Shown: positions 26,299 through 35,123, counted from the stretch's first letter. The stretch: DNA of 64,000 bases from Paenibacillus lutimineralis (GCF_003991425.1 NZ_CP034346.1:6377501-6441500), one strand, 5' to 3'. Program-made: numbers and translations. Notes: generated by a model not told the origin, from the sequence alone.

Positions 26299-27558
26299 TT
26301 AGGCGAGCTTAATTTTAAGTGTAACGGTAAATCCGTCCTCACGGTTATAACATTCAATATCACCCTGCATTTTTTGCATGAGATACTTAGAAATGTACAG
26401 GCCTAGCCCTGAACCGCTTTGTCCCTCGGCGTTATTTCCTCTATAAAATTTGTTGAACAAGAGAGGTAATTCATCGCTAGTGATGCCGTTTCCATAGTCA
26501 TTGATGTAAAGCTCTAAATGAGTATGGCTTACAAGTGAAGTAATCTTGACTGAGGTGCCCGCATATTTATATGCATTACTTATAATATTATCAAATACTT
26601 GCTGCAGACGCATGACATCCGTTAAGAGGATACAATCCGGTATTGGCTCACAGCTAATTTGATCATCGTAATTTACATTTGAAATCATACCGTTAAGGAC
26701 ACTGCTGTATGCCTCACTAACCGTAACCTTTAACTCTTTCAATTCTTCTAAAGTTGCATGGAACATATCGGTCACGAGTAGATGAATCTGCTCCGCCTTA
26801 GAATAGACTGTATTTAACTGCTTGATCACTTTTTCATCGGTAGCGCGCAGCATCATGAGTTCAGTCACCGCTTTAATGGAGGCAACAGGTGTTTTGATGT
26901 CATGGCTTAAGCTGGCAACGAGTTCCTTCTTGCTGCGGTTCGCAGCATATTCACTATTACGCGCCGCCGCCAATTCCTCTCGCATGATGTCAAAGCTTTC
27001 GGTAAAAGCGCCAAACGGATTATTTTTGTCCATTTCCAAAGGAATGTCCAAATTCCCCCTTGCCACATTTAGAGCGAAGTCCTGCAGCTTTTGGAATGGT
27101 TTAAACACGTTATGATTAATAAATAGTATATATAGTGTAAACAGCACCGTTAACGTGGTAAATGTCACGAAAATCACAATCACAAGTTGTTTCTTGATCT
27201 GTTGGATCATTTCTTTATAATCATTGAAAATAATAAGCTTGCCCGCAGGGTTACCATTTACCATTACGTCCGAGATCGTATCTCTGTTTTTGATCGCATC
27301 ATTTATCGTAGTGGAGGGTGCGCCCGCCGTTTGGTAGAGCATGTTGCCACTGTTATCAAGAACAGTAAATTGTTGATTTAATAAGCTGTAATCCCCTTGT
27401 TCGATATGTCCCCAATGGCTTTCAACCGTCTTTAATACCTCATTCACAGCAACAATATCCACATCGGTATTTTCCTTTGTCACAAGTACTAGTACAGAAA
27501 AAGAAACACCTGCAATAAAAACAATAAGGATTAATAAGAACATCCATTTCATTCTCAT
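26299..27558 (-). CDS. Sensor histidine kinase
   Basis: 419 residues. TM at about 5-27 and 125-150 around an extracytoplasmic sensor of about 95 residues, HAMP-like linker, HisKA with S-L-S-H-D-I-K-T-P near 215, HATPase with N-A-Y-K-Y-A and G-S-G-L-G-L-Y-I-S. Overlaps the response regulator stop by 4 bases. Probably controls the neighbouring ABC exporter. Confidence 0.92.
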   Translation of the reverse strand: MRMKWMFLLILIVFIAGVSFSVLVLVTKENTDVDIVAVNEVLKTVESHWGHIEQGDYSLLNQQFTVLDNSGNMLYQTAGAPSTTINDAIKNRDTISDVMVNGNPAGKLIIFNDYKEMIQQIKKQLVIVIFVTFTTLTVLFTLYILFINHNVFKPFQKLQDFALNVARGNLDIPLEMDKNNPFGAFTESFDIMREELAAARNSEYAANRSKKELVASLSHDIKTPVASIKAVTELMMLRATDEKVIKQLNTVYSKAEQIHLLVTDMFHATLEELKELKVTVSEAYSSVLNGMISNVNYDDQISCEPIPDCILLTDVMRLQQVFDNIISNAYKYAGTSVKITSLVSHTHLELYINDYGNGITSDELPLLFNKFYRGNNAEGQSGSGLGLYISKYLMQKMQGDIECYNREDGFTVTLKIKLA

Positions 27559-28241
27559 GACTTGCTATCCTCTAAGACGTACCCCGTTCCCCATACGGTT
27601 TTGATATATTGCGGTTCGTTGGGATTAACTTCGATTTTCTCGCGTAAATGACGAATATGTACATTGAGCGTTCCATCTCCGGTAAAGGAATCACCCCACA
27701 CATTGTGGAACAACTCTTCTTTGGTGACTACTTTATTTTTATTTTTCACCAAATAGCAGAGCAGTTTATATTCTAATGACTTGAGTTTGATATCCACACC
27801 GTCCACGCGGACACGGCAAAGCGCACAGTCAATCTTGACCTGCCCAAACTCCAGGATTTCAGGGGGACTGCTATTCCCGCCATATCTTTTGAGTACCGCC
27901 TTTACTTTGGCAAGCAATATGCTAAGTGTATAGGGCTTCTGTATGTAATCATCTCCGCCTATGTTGAGTGCAATGAGGACATCGTCATCACTCGAACGAG
28001 CACTAATAAACAGAATCGGAATCTGCGTCGTCTGCCGCAGCCTCTTGCATAGATCAAAGCCGGATGAATCACCGAGATTTATGTCCAGGAGGATGAGCGA
28101 TGTTTCATTTTCCCGTAAAAACTGTTCGCACGCCTCTGCGCTAGTCACATAAGCCGATTTGACCTCGAACATATTAAAATACTCACTCGTTGTCTCCGCA
28201 AGGACCGTCTCGTCATCCACAATTAAACAATCATAGTTCAT
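27555..28241 (-). CDS. OmpR-family response regulator
   Basis: 228 residues. Receiver domain with acidic D-D-E, phospho-acceptor L-L-D-I-N, K in Y-I-Q-K-P, and a C-terminal winged helix (H-I-R-H-L-R-E-K, W-G-T-G-Y). First gene of the kinase/ABC cluster; GGAGAAC before the ATG. Confidence 0.92.
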   Translation of the reverse strand: MNYDCLIVDDETVLAETTSEYFNMFEVKSAYVTSAEACEQFLRENETSLILLDINLGDSSGFDLCKRLRQTTQIPILFISARSSDDDVLIALNIGGDDYIQKPYTLSILLAKVKAVLKRYGGNSSPPEILEFGQVKIDCALCRVRVDGVDIKLKSLEYKLLCYLVKNKNKVVTKEELFHNVWGDSFTGDGTLNVHIRHLREKIEVNPNEPQYIKTVWGTGYVLEDSKS

Positions 28242-28401
28242 ACAGGTTCTCCATTAAACGATAGAATTGTAATCGGTTTGTCACTCCCATAATATACCAT
28301 GGAATTTAAGACTTCCGATATCATTAATTGCAGCGCATTTCACTACCGTATTTTTGTTGACCGCCTTCAACATTCCCTAGCTCTCCCCCAACAACATTTT
28401 T

Positions 28402-28481
28402 CGCTCTATTTGTGATACGGTTCACCGTAACATAAATAGAGCGAAAGCTTATAGGAGGTACCCGAAATGGGTACCTCCTAT
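28402..28481 (+). repeat. att-like repeat, copy 10 (type A-like, arms covary) with second hairpin
   Basis: Outer arms CGCTCTATTT (28402-28411) and AAATAGAGCG (28434-28443) both differ from the consensus but pair perfectly. A second hairpin GGAGGTACCC-gaaat-GGGTACCTCC follows at 28451-28481. Apart from the 14-codon frame below, 28482-29034 shows no gene I can support. Confidence 0.85.
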
Positions 28482-28827
28482 AGTCGTAACAATACTTTTG
28501 TCACGCGGATCAGCTCTGTTGCTTGTCTACTTACTAAATGGACGGCTTCACAATTTGCTATTAAATAATATCTATGACGTCATAAAGGCCCCCTTTTCGG
28601 AGTCCTCTACCTTCCCAACTTAAATTTCGTAAGTAAGATTCCCTTTTGAAACTTCCCCCAAATTTTGTGATGTTATTTCATACTTTATTTCAAAGGTTTT
28701 ATCTGCTCTCTAAAAAGAAACAAGGAAATGCCAAACTTTCTTTTGGATTTAGCTCGCCAAAGTCAAAAATCAGAACATTCTTATCCGATTCCTTGTAAAT
28801 AGCAAAATCCAAACAGGAGGAATTACG

Positions 28828-28872
28828 ATGAGCAAGCTTAGACGAATAAGCGGATTTTTGAAGTGTACATGA
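28828..28872 (+). CDS. Possible 14-residue peptide
   Basis: ATG with an ideal ribosome binding site (AGGAGG, 7-8 bases away) opens M-S-K-L-R-R-I-S-G-F-L-K-C-T-stop: basic, with one Cys. Could be the surviving start of a lost gene or a tiny peptide. Confidence 0.25.
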   Translation: MSKLRRISGFLKCT

Positions 28873-29049
28873 TCCTACTTAGCCAGATGAGCAACAAGAC
28901 CAGAATTAGTTTGTAACGACCTTGTTAGGGTGAGTTAGAGGGGAGTTGTATACAGTTCGGCAAAATTTATTAATTTACGAGATAGATTTACAATAATTTA
29001 CTGAGAGAAGTATAATAAAAATAATGAATCATGAATGGGGGGATATTCC

Positions 29050-29406
29050 TTGGATAACAATTACAAAGAATCTCGATACGAGTTTTCTCCGCTAACCCAA
29101 TCTTACGTCCCGTCACAGGCGAAGACGAGTGGCAAAGCAATTACATCTTTAATACTAGGTATAATATCCTTAATTACTTTGCCATTAGGAGGAATCATAG
29201 TCCTTGGAATCGTTGGCTTCTTCAGTGGTATCGTTGCGATTGTGTTATCGTCTTTATCGTTTAAAGAAATCAAGCGAGTACAGGTGCGAGGACGCGGTAT
29301 GGCAATTGCAGGATTGGTATGCGGAATTGTCGCGACGTCTGTCAATGTGCTTGCCTTTGTTATCTCGTTTGTGAATGGCTTCATGAATGCTATAAATAAT
29401 GTCTAG
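29050..29406 (+). CDS. DUF4190-domain membrane protein
   Basis: 118 residues from a TTG at 29050, chosen because GGGGGG lies 7 bases upstream; the in-frame ATG at 29035 has no site. A soluble N-terminal 30 residues lead to two TM helices with the DUF4190 pattern (S-L-I-L-G-I-I-S-L-I then G-R-G-M-A-I-A-G-L-V-C-G). Function unknown; such small proteins are common in Gram-positive bacteria. A hairpin GACC-CTTTCC-N7-GGAAAG-GGTC follows at 29416-29444. Confidence 0.75.
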   Translation: MDNNYKESRYEFSPLTQSYVPSQAKTSGKAITSLILGIISLITLPLGGIIVLGIVGFFSGIVAIVLSSLSFKEIKRVQVRGRGMAIAGLVCGIVATSVNVLAFVISFVNGFMNAINNV

Positions 29407-29570
29407 ACACAACAAGACCACTTTCCTAAAACTGGAAAGCGGTCAGACTGTTTAGAAAAGCTAATGAATCGTTTGTTACACCGGTCTTTTTAGCATGAAC
29501 AGTCGTAAATTCACCTTAGGGGTCAAGTGTCCTGAAATGATCTAAGAGCAGATAAGTAACAGCTGAAGCA

Positions 29571-29873
29571 TTAGGCATTTTCCTCTCTGGTGAGTTTCCA
29601 AATTAATGAATATACTTTAAGTGAAAGAGGTACATATTGGAGTCTACTTTCCACCTTTGCAGTAAGGTCATTTTCGACAACGTTATTTTCCGAAGTTTTA
29701 AAATAATCCATTCCGTAGATGGTTTTGAAATTATACTCAACATAATCATGCCACAAAGTAGATGAAATTGTCGTATTTCCCCATACAAAAGTCTCCTTAG
29801 AACCGCCCCTTGAGGGATTGACGCATAAATAACAACCTCCATCACTAATCTTCCACTACCCTTTTCACTTTCC
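29571..29873 (-). pseudogene. Frameshifted 3' relic of an unknown gene, cut at an att-like repeat
   Basis: One minus frame gives V-L-E-S-E-K-G-S-G; another, in register after one shift near 29845, gives D-G-G-C-Y-L-C-V-N-P-S-R-G-G, E-T-F-V-W-G-N-T-T-I-S-S-T-L-W, H-D-Y-V-E-Y-N-F and ends L-T-R-E-E-N-A-stop. Clearly protein-like over about 100 residues. The 5' side ends at att-like copy 11, as if the cassette boundary cut the gene. Family not recognised. Confidence 0.5.
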
Positions 29874-29887
29874 AACACCAACATTTG

Positions 29888-29936
29888 TCGCCGTCACTTA
29901 TGATAGGCTCTACATCTCATCTCAAAAGCGAAATTT
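29888..29936 (+). repeat. att-like repeat, copy 11 (degenerate)
   Basis: CCGTCACTTATGATAGGCTC followed by a weakened right arm ending AAAGCGAAATTT. Only 25 bases separate it from copy 12, an almost empty interval. Confidence 0.65.
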
Positions 29937-29959
29937 CTTGCGCCGCGGCTGTCCAAAAA

Positions 29960-30034
29960 TTTCGCCCTATTTGTGGTACGGTTCCCCGTAACATTTATAA
30001 GGCGAAATCAAAAGGCACCCCATCGGGTGCCTTT
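29960..30034 (+). repeat. att-like repeat, copy 12 (type A end)
   Basis: TTCGCCCTATTTGTGGTACG, then GTTCCCCGTAACATTTATAA, GGCGAAATC and the hairpin AAGGCACCC-catc-GGGTGCCTT (30011-30034). Confidence 0.85.
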
Positions 30035-30081
30035 CCTCTAGAGTGCGTCTTTATTCATTCCTCTTACTACAACCTCAATTA

Positions 30082-30356
30082 TTACGTGAAATATTCAATT
30101 TTTGCATTAGGAAAATAAGTGTGGATATACCTGCCTAGCGTATCTTTGATATCCTCCTGCTCTTGATCTGTGTACACGTATTTTCCAATCCCATACCGCC
30201 CCCATTTCCACTTCCTCTTGGTTTCATCAAGCTCCAGCTTCGTCATCGGGTAGTTCTTCTCAATGACATCTTGGCTGGTTTAGTAAAGCGAAGCGATGCT
30301 GAATCAGCTCGAAGGTCAAATCTTTAGTGGAAGAATGGGGAAGTGCGGATTCTAAT
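30082..30356 (-). pseudogene. splB: 3' relic of spore photoproduct lyase
   Basis: Minus frame: T-K-D-L-T-F-E-L-I-Q-H-R-F, then after a shift near 30285 N-Y-P-M-T-K-L-E-L-D-E-T-K-R-K, W-K-W-G-R-Y-G-I-G-K-Y-V-Y and a tail F-P-N-A-K-I-E-Y-F-T-stop. This is the characteristic C-terminus of SplB, the radical-SAM enzyme that repairs spore thymine dimers. The radical-SAM core is absent. It is fused at its 5' side to a TraB/GumN relic. Confidence 0.65.
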
Positions 30357-30720
30357 TTCTCGAACATATCCTTATTACGATCAGTCTGCATCGCCTTTTG
30401 AAATTCTGGATCGCTTGCCATGTCGTTAGTCATTTTGAGTAGCGTTTGGTCATCACCTTTCTTCCACGTATCCACCAACTCGTCCACTTTATTTATTGAT
30501 GACGTCAGAATTATAACTGTCTAGCATAGTATTGAGTTTCTTCTCCCGCAGCTCCTTAGAGAAGCCAGCAAGCACCCCCCTATTTGGGATTCACGAGGGT
30601 CAAGTTCTATTACTGGAATCTTGCGTTCAAGGGCTTTCTGAAGAAAATACAGATCAATTCCTTCTTCTATGTTGTCGCCAGCCTTTAATGCACTGCTTGT
30701 GACCAAAATCACAACGGTAA
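30357..30720 (-). pseudogene. TraB/GumN-family relic
   Basis: Minus strand pieces in shifting frames: N-I-E-E-G-I-D-L-Y-F-L-Q-K-A, I-P-V-I-E-L-D-P-R-E-S-Q-I-G-G, then (next frame) L-A-G-F-S-K-E-L-R-E-K, then V-D-E-L-V-D-T-W-K-K-G-D-D and M-Q-T-D-R-N-K-D-M-F-E-K-L. That order fits TraB/GumN metal-dependent peptidase-like proteins. At least two frameshifts, one in the C-run near 30577. Confidence 0.6.
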
Positions 30721-30788
30721 ATTTATACTGTCCTAGAATCAAGATATCAAACATAATCTATTATCTATTACAACGGGAGGCTAGCATA

Positions 30789-31235
30789 ATGGATCAATTT
30801 ACATTTGCAGATATGAAGAAGATAAAGAGAGAAGTAATGGGTAACACCGTACCCTTGGAACTATTTAGAACGATTAGACTGATCGGCTTATATCAAGCAT
30901 TACCTGCTAACGGTAAAGGCACGACAATGACAGTTGGAAGGAAAATTGGCACGGAATTGGGTGTTAACTCCGTTAGTGAACTATTCGAGTTATTCAAAGA
31001 TATGAAAATAGGAATTCCAGAGATCATTAGAGAAGATGAGATGAGTATGACGGTTGCTGTACATGATTGCTTTTGTGCTGGACTTCCAGTCCTGGAAGGT
31101 AAAATGGTCTGCGATTTGGAAGGAGCTATTTTGGAAGGCGCTCTCACCAAAATTCGAGGTAAACGTGTCTCCGTCCGCGAAGTGAAATGCAATGTTAACG
31201 GCGATGAGTATTGTGAATATGAAGTGAGATTTTAA
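30789..31235 (+). CDS. V4R-domain protein
   Basis: 148 residues from the ATG at 30789 (GGGAGGC upstream). The C-terminal third has the V4R pattern: C-D-L-E-G-A-I-L-E-G-A-L then V-K-C-N-V-N-G-D-E-Y-C-E-Y-E-V, with conserved cysteines. V4R domains bind hydrophobic ligands or metals and often sense small molecules; here it stands alone without a DNA-binding or enzymatic partner. A clean terminator (GACCCC-GCGA-GGGGTC then T-rich) follows at 31263-31281. Confidence 0.75.
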   Translation: MDQFTFADMKKIKREVMGNTVPLELFRTIRLIGLYQALPANGKGTTMTVGRKIGTELGVNSVSELFELFKDMKIGIPEIIREDEMSMTVAVHDCFCAGLPVLEGKMVCDLEGAILEGALTKIRGKRVSVREVKCNVNGDEYCEYEVRF

Positions 31236-31262
31236 ATTTCTAACAAGCACAAAAACATCAGA

Positions 31263-31281
31263 AGACCCCGCGAGGGGTCTT
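31263..31281 (+). terminator. Intrinsic terminator of the V4R gene
   Basis: AGACCCCGCGAGGGGTCT followed by TTCACTTTTT. Confidence 0.8.
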
Positions 31282-31318
31282 TCACTTTTTCCAGGAGGCC
31301 CGAACACCACCAAAAAGC

Positions 31319-31365
31319 TTGCCGCTACTTGTGATACGGTTCACCGTATCATCTATAGAGCGGAA
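31319..31365 (+). repeat. att-like repeat, copy 13 (type A end)
   Basis: TTGCCGCTACTTGTGATACG, then GTTCACCGTATCATCTATAG and AGCGGAA. Confidence 0.85.
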
Positions 31366-31388
31366 TCGAAGGAAACAGGTCGCCTAGA

Positions 31389-31617
31389 CACCGCCGCTCG
31401 ACGTTCCCGCAGCGCAAGACCCTGATGCACCTGATCGTGAAAATGATACGCTGGGCGACAGGAAGCCGATCGGCAGCATCGAGTTTACCTTCAACGAGGA
31501 GACAGAGAAGCACTTTTTAAGCTTAGCCTTTTCCGCTGACAACATTGCGAAAGGGGCTTTTCCTTTGGCTGGGAAAGCCCCTTTGCTGAAGCAAAATCTG
31601 AATATTAAGATTTAAGT
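31389..31617 (+). pseudogene. Unassigned coding relic with internal hairpin
   Basis: A + frame reads P-A-A-Q-D-P-D-A-P-D-R-E-N-D-T-L-G-D, then I-G-S-I-E-F-T-F-N-E-E-T-E-K-H-F, then A-K-G-A-F-P-L-A-G-K-A-P-L and a stop. The last part includes a strong hairpin (AAAGGGGCTTT..AAAGCCCCTTT). A cousin of the E-F-T-F-N-E-E-T-E-K-H-F segment and of the hairpin occurs at 45.03-45.11 kb. Function unknown. Confidence 0.4.
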
Positions 31618-31658
31618 ACTGGAATTTGGCACCAACGACCTCGCCGCTTTTCGACAAA

Positions 31659-32537
31659 CTATTTCTTTGGTTTTACTCTGAACCAGACTTCGCTCCAACA
31701 TGTACTACCGCGACCATAATACAGTTCCAATTCATAGCCATCAATCTTCACATAATCGGCAGTCGGCAACCACTCGGTGTATACTCTTTTGATAAGACTT
31801 TGAATAGCATCACTTGTGCCTTCCATTGCATGGTTTTCAGTTCTGAAAACAGCCCATGTTGCGGCTGGAACCGTCACTTCTTTATATCCATCGGGTTGGC
31901 TTTTACCTGTTTTGTAGGCGAAAAGCATATAAGGAAAAGTGTTATTGCCTTCGACTGAACAATAATCGCAAATAGCATTGACCAAACACAAATCGTCGCT
32001 CGGTGCTTCTGTAATCATATTTGTTGATTTGGTAAGTTTGCCGATCCTGCCGTCACTTTGTGCATCTTGCCAAAACTTTGGAATGGAACGTAAATTTTCA
32101 CCGTTATCGGAGTTCATGATACTTTCGATACCATAGATGGTGAATGTCTCTTTCGATTCAATTCTGTAATTCACAGGGACAACTCCTCTCACTGCTAGTA
32201 GGAAAGAGATTCGGGGATAGGCTGTGAGAACAACACCATTATCGCGCGCTGATGACGGCGTTGCCCCATTAATATTGTGAAAAGCGCGAGTAAAAGCCTC
32301 CGGAGAGTCATAACCATACTTCATCGCAAGGTCAACAATCTTAACGTTACTGTTCTGTAACTCGAAAGCAGCAAGAGTCATCTTCCTTCGTCTGATATAC
32401 TCGGACAAGGAAATATCCGCTACGATTGAGAACACTCTCTGGAAACTGGAGTTGGAACAGCCAGCAATACTTGCGGCTTTGGTCATATCAATATCCGCAC
32501 AGAGGTTATCCTCTATATAGTCGAGCGCTTTATTCAT
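31659..32537 (-). CDS. AraC-family regulator with GyrI-like C-terminal domain
   Basis: 292 residues. Two HTH motifs at the N-terminus (D-M-T-K-A-A-S-I-A-G-C-S; I-V-D-L-A-M-K-Y-G-Y-D-S-P-E-A-F-T-R-A-F) and a GyrI-like small-molecule-binding domain to the end (W-A-V-F-R-T; L-E-L-Y-Y). The family usually begins six codons earlier with M-x-W-x-x-R; here ATG ACA TGG TTT TAA AGA ATG shows a stop at codon 5, so translation must start or restart at the ATG at 32537. No good ribosome binding site precedes that ATG; GGGGAGAG lies before the upstream one. Confidence 0.8.
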   Translation of the reverse strand: MNKALDYIEDNLCADIDMTKAASIAGCSNSSFQRVFSIVADISLSEYIRRRKMTLAAFELQNSNVKIVDLAMKYGYDSPEAFTRAFHNINGATPSSARDNGVVLTAYPRISFLLAVRGVVPVNYRIESKETFTIYGIESIMNSDNGENLRSIPKFWQDAQSDGRIGKLTKSTNMITEAPSDDLCLVNAICDYCSVEGNNTFPYMLFAYKTGKSQPDGYKEVTVPAATWAVFRTENHAMEGTSDAIQSLIKRVYTEWLPTADYVKIDGYELELYYGRGSTCWSEVWFRVKPKK

Positions 32538-32667
32538 TCTTTAAAACCATGTCATCCCGTTTCTCTCCCCTCTGAAAACAGTAAATCATATATGAAGGTA
32601 TAAATCCTTGTAGATCATAATCAAATAATGCAAGCTCATCTTTAGATCTGTGGTTTCGAGCGGAGGA

Positions 32668-32698
32668 ATTTCGCCCTTCTTGTGATACGGTTCACCTC
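32668..32698 (+). repeat. att-like repeat, copy 14 (right arm missing)
   Basis: TTTCGCCCTTCTTGTGATAC, then GGTTCACC. After that the sequence goes straight into a truncated sigma-factor gene, without the usual right arm. Confidence 0.75.
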
Positions 32699-32711
32699 AT
32701 GTTTGTGGTAA

Positions 32712-33167
32712 ACACCTCAATTCGATGAGCAATTGATAATCGATGCACAGAACGGTGATTTTGAAGCTTTTCGCATAATTGTGCTTCGTTATTCAAACGC
32801 CCTGCTTTCGGTTGCATACAGCATTCTGGGGGACTTTCATGAATCCCAAGATGTTACACAAGAAGCTTTTGTGAAGTGTTACAATAGCCTTCATACATTG
32901 AAAGATCCAACTCGGCTTGGCAGTTGGCTTTACTCCATAGCATACCGAACAAGTCTGGACTTTGTAAAAAAGAAAAAACCATCGTTCATCTACCATTTTC
33001 ACTTGAGAATAAACAACCATGGCAATCTACTGTTGGAATCTGGTCACGAATTATATTTGCTTGAATGCCACCACTTCAATTACATAACGGGCAGATTACG
33101 CTCGTTGACCCCAAGTATGGTAAGAAAAATGCACCCTCGTGAGGTGCTTAAGCTGACACTGGATTAA
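32712..33167 (+). pseudogene. ECF sigma factor relic (region 2 only)
   Basis: The frame Q-L-I-I-D-A-Q-N-G-D-F-E-A-F shows intact region 2 motifs (S-I-L-G-D-F-H-E-S-Q-D-V-T-Q-E-A-F-V-K, L-G-S-W-L-Y-S-I-A-Y-R), then after D-F-V-K-K-K-K-P-S the sequence loses similarity and region 4 is absent. The 5' end lacks a start with ribosome binding site and lies only a few bases after att-like copy 14. Not functional as a sigma factor. Confidence 0.65.
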
Positions 33168-33216
33168 AGCATCCGTGCCGAAAGGAATGATTCCGTTCAA
33201 TGTAAGTGTAAGGCTA

Positions 33217-34197
33217 TCACAACAATAGCTCCATGGCTGCGCGTTCTTTATCCGCAATCTCGAGCAACAGCTTAGACGCATTCACGAGCTCTTGGTGCTC
33301 ACCTGTTCTTCCTGCATGGTCGATTGAAGCAGAGACGCTAACCCACATTGGAGCGATCTCTGTAAACATACAGTGGGCTTGTTCGATCCTCGGGTCCTCC
33401 AGCCAATCAGCACATTCTCTCAAATAATCCCTATACAGATTCCGAAATAAAGCGCCGCCGGTTCCCGCCCGCTCCATTAGCGTCGCGGTAAGACATAAAT
33501 CATGTTCGAAATTGTTACTGCGAGAAGGCCACTTCAAGATTTCATTGCTCATTTTAACAATGCCTTTATTGCCAATATTCCGAATGGGCGGGTTCAGATA
33601 GTCATGCGCATTCATGGTCAAGGATTCGCGTATAGCAGAAACAAGCGGAAGCAATGCGTCGTTTGGCTCGATCGTAAAGGAAAGATTCCGGGAGCTCATG
33701 GGTCCCTTTGCATTTCTGGCAGCGGCCAAGCTTGTCAAACGCGTCTTCACAAGTCCACCCTGTTGTCTGGTGTCCGCCATGTAGGCGTATTCGTCATCTA
33801 TACCGTAAAGTACCGCATAGTGACCGGCGAAGTGTACTTTGTTCTTAAAATAATCCAAGTAATAGGCATCTAATTTAAGCCCAACCGGAATGCCGTGTTC
33901 GATGCTGCTTCGGACGTTCTGCCACGCCTTATTGACGGACGAGGTTTCTTGATATCTGACGTTCAAGCCGAGTCGTTCGGCGAGATAAGCGGTCAGTTTA
34001 TCCGGTTTTACCCTTCCTCCGATGAAGGGGAAGTCCATTCCCTTCGAATCCCAGTATATGAATCCAAGCCCTTGCCCGAGTCCGAACAACATCGGCTCAG
34101 ACAGGCGGACTCCCGCATATTGCATTAAATTGCCCATGGCGGTTGTTTCGCAATGTTCGCCTTGATAAGGAATGAAACCTTCAATAAATTTGACCAT
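33217..34197 (-). CDS. BtrH-N-domain protein (DUF4872-like C-terminal part)
   Basis: 326 residues from the ATG at 34197 (GGAGGAGG 9 bases upstream). N-terminal cysteine-protease-like BtrH fold: H-C-E-T-T-A-M-G-N near 13 and A-G-H-Y-A-V-L-Y-G-I-D-D near 130, followed by a DUF4872-like helical part. BtrH transfers the acyl side chain in butirosin biosynthesis; many homologues act in peptide or amide chemistry of unknown kind. Overlaps the PadR regulator gene by 17 bases, so the pair is one unit. Confidence 0.7.
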   Translation of the reverse strand: MVKFIEGFIPYQGEHCETTAMGNLMQYAGVRLSEPMLFGLGQGLGFIYWDSKGMDFPFIGGRVKPDKLTAYLAERLGLNVRYQETSSVNKAWQNVRSSIEHGIPVGLKLDAYYLDYFKNKVHFAGHYAVLYGIDDEYAYMADTRQQGGLVKTRLTSLAAARNAKGPMSSRNLSFTIEPNDALLPLVSAIRESLTMNAHDYLNPPIRNIGNKGIVKMSNEILKWPSRSNNFEHDLCLTATLMERAGTGGALFRNLYRDYLRECADWLEDPRIEQAHCMFTEIAPMWVSVSASIDHAGRTGEHQELVNASKLLLEIADKERAAMELLL

Positions 34198-34753
34198 GTC
34201 TACTTGCCTCCTCCAATAATTCATGTATTAAACGGCTAACGAAAGCTTGCTCGCTCTCGATTAAGCTGAATGGATGCAAGAACAACGCCCTTACGTTCAG
34301 CGGCAAGCTAGCTCCGCCTTGTGATTCGTACTTCTGTCTTATTTTTATCGAGGCTTCTCCAAGAAAATCCAGTCGTTTCCGTAAAGCAATGACGGCCTCT
34401 TCCTTCCCGATATGGGGCAAAGCGGCCAAACCGAGATCGAAGCGGTTGTCACGTTCCCGTGTAGACGACAGACTATCAAGAATTTCATTTCTCAGCTTAC
34501 GTATACCTACTTCGGTGAGGGCAAACCGGGTCGGCGTTGGCCCCTTGCCGGATTTCTCGTCGGATGTCTCCGGTGAGATCCATCCTTTATCGCTAAGTTT
34601 CTTCAATCCTGCATATATCGAAGTTGTACCGATATTCGCCCATTCTTTATAACCTCGCTGCTCGACTAACTTCATAATATCGTATCCGGAAGCTTGACGA
34701 TGTTCCGCGATCATTTGCAGGAGCATGAATTCGACATTCGATAATGTATGCAT
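34181..34753 (-). CDS. PadR-family transcriptional regulator
   Basis: 190 residues from the ATG at 34753 (AAGGAG upstream; the frame is open 45 bases further). PadR winged helix (S-G-Y-D-I-M-K-L-V-E, T-S-I-Y-A-G-L-K-K-L) and C-terminal dimer helix domain. Co-transcribed with the BtrH-like gene and probably its repressor. Confidence 0.85.
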   Translation of the reverse strand: MHTLSNVEFMLLQMIAEHRQASGYDIMKLVEQRGYKEWANIGTTSIYAGLKKLSDKGWISPETSDEKSGKGPTPTRFALTEVGIRKLRNEILDSLSSTRERDNRFDLGLAALPHIGKEEAVIALRKRLDFLGEASIKIRQKYESQGGASLPLNVRALFLHPFSLIESEQAFVSRLIHELLEEASRHGQIY

Positions 34754-34897
34754 AGAGAGACTCCTTATCTTGAGTATTTCATATGTGGAATATAACATGG
34801 GTGTAATAAAAATTCAATAACCGAATCTGCTAGAAAACTACAGCTTGAGAATATTCAAATCAGGAACTGACGAACTTCCGAATGTACGGGGCTTGAG

Positions 34898-35059
34898 GCG
34901 GCGCTTGAGCTCGCGGCATCGACCGATCATGCCGATCTTTTTTTGTACCCAGGTGATCAACACTACTTCGCAGAAAGCAGTTTGCCGTTTTATGACGCTG
35001 ACGCGACGGCGTTGCTGTTGCAACGTGTACTTGAATTCCTCAGGCGGTTAAATGACTAA
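34898..35059 (+). pseudogene. 3' relic of a dienelactone hydrolase-family gene
   Basis: A + frame reads A-A-L-E-L-A-A-S-T-D-H-A-D-L-F-L-Y-P-G-D, Q-H-Y-F-A-E-S-S-L-P, Y-D-A-D-A-T-A-L-L and stops at 35059. The Y-P-G-D-x-H-Y-F segment with its catalytic His is typical of that family. The nucleophile domain is missing. Confidence 0.6.
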
Positions 35060-35123
35060 GAGCAAACTCCTGTATGCGGGAAGTCAGTTAAGCTAACGGA
35101 GAACGTTAGTTTAAGAAAAAAGC

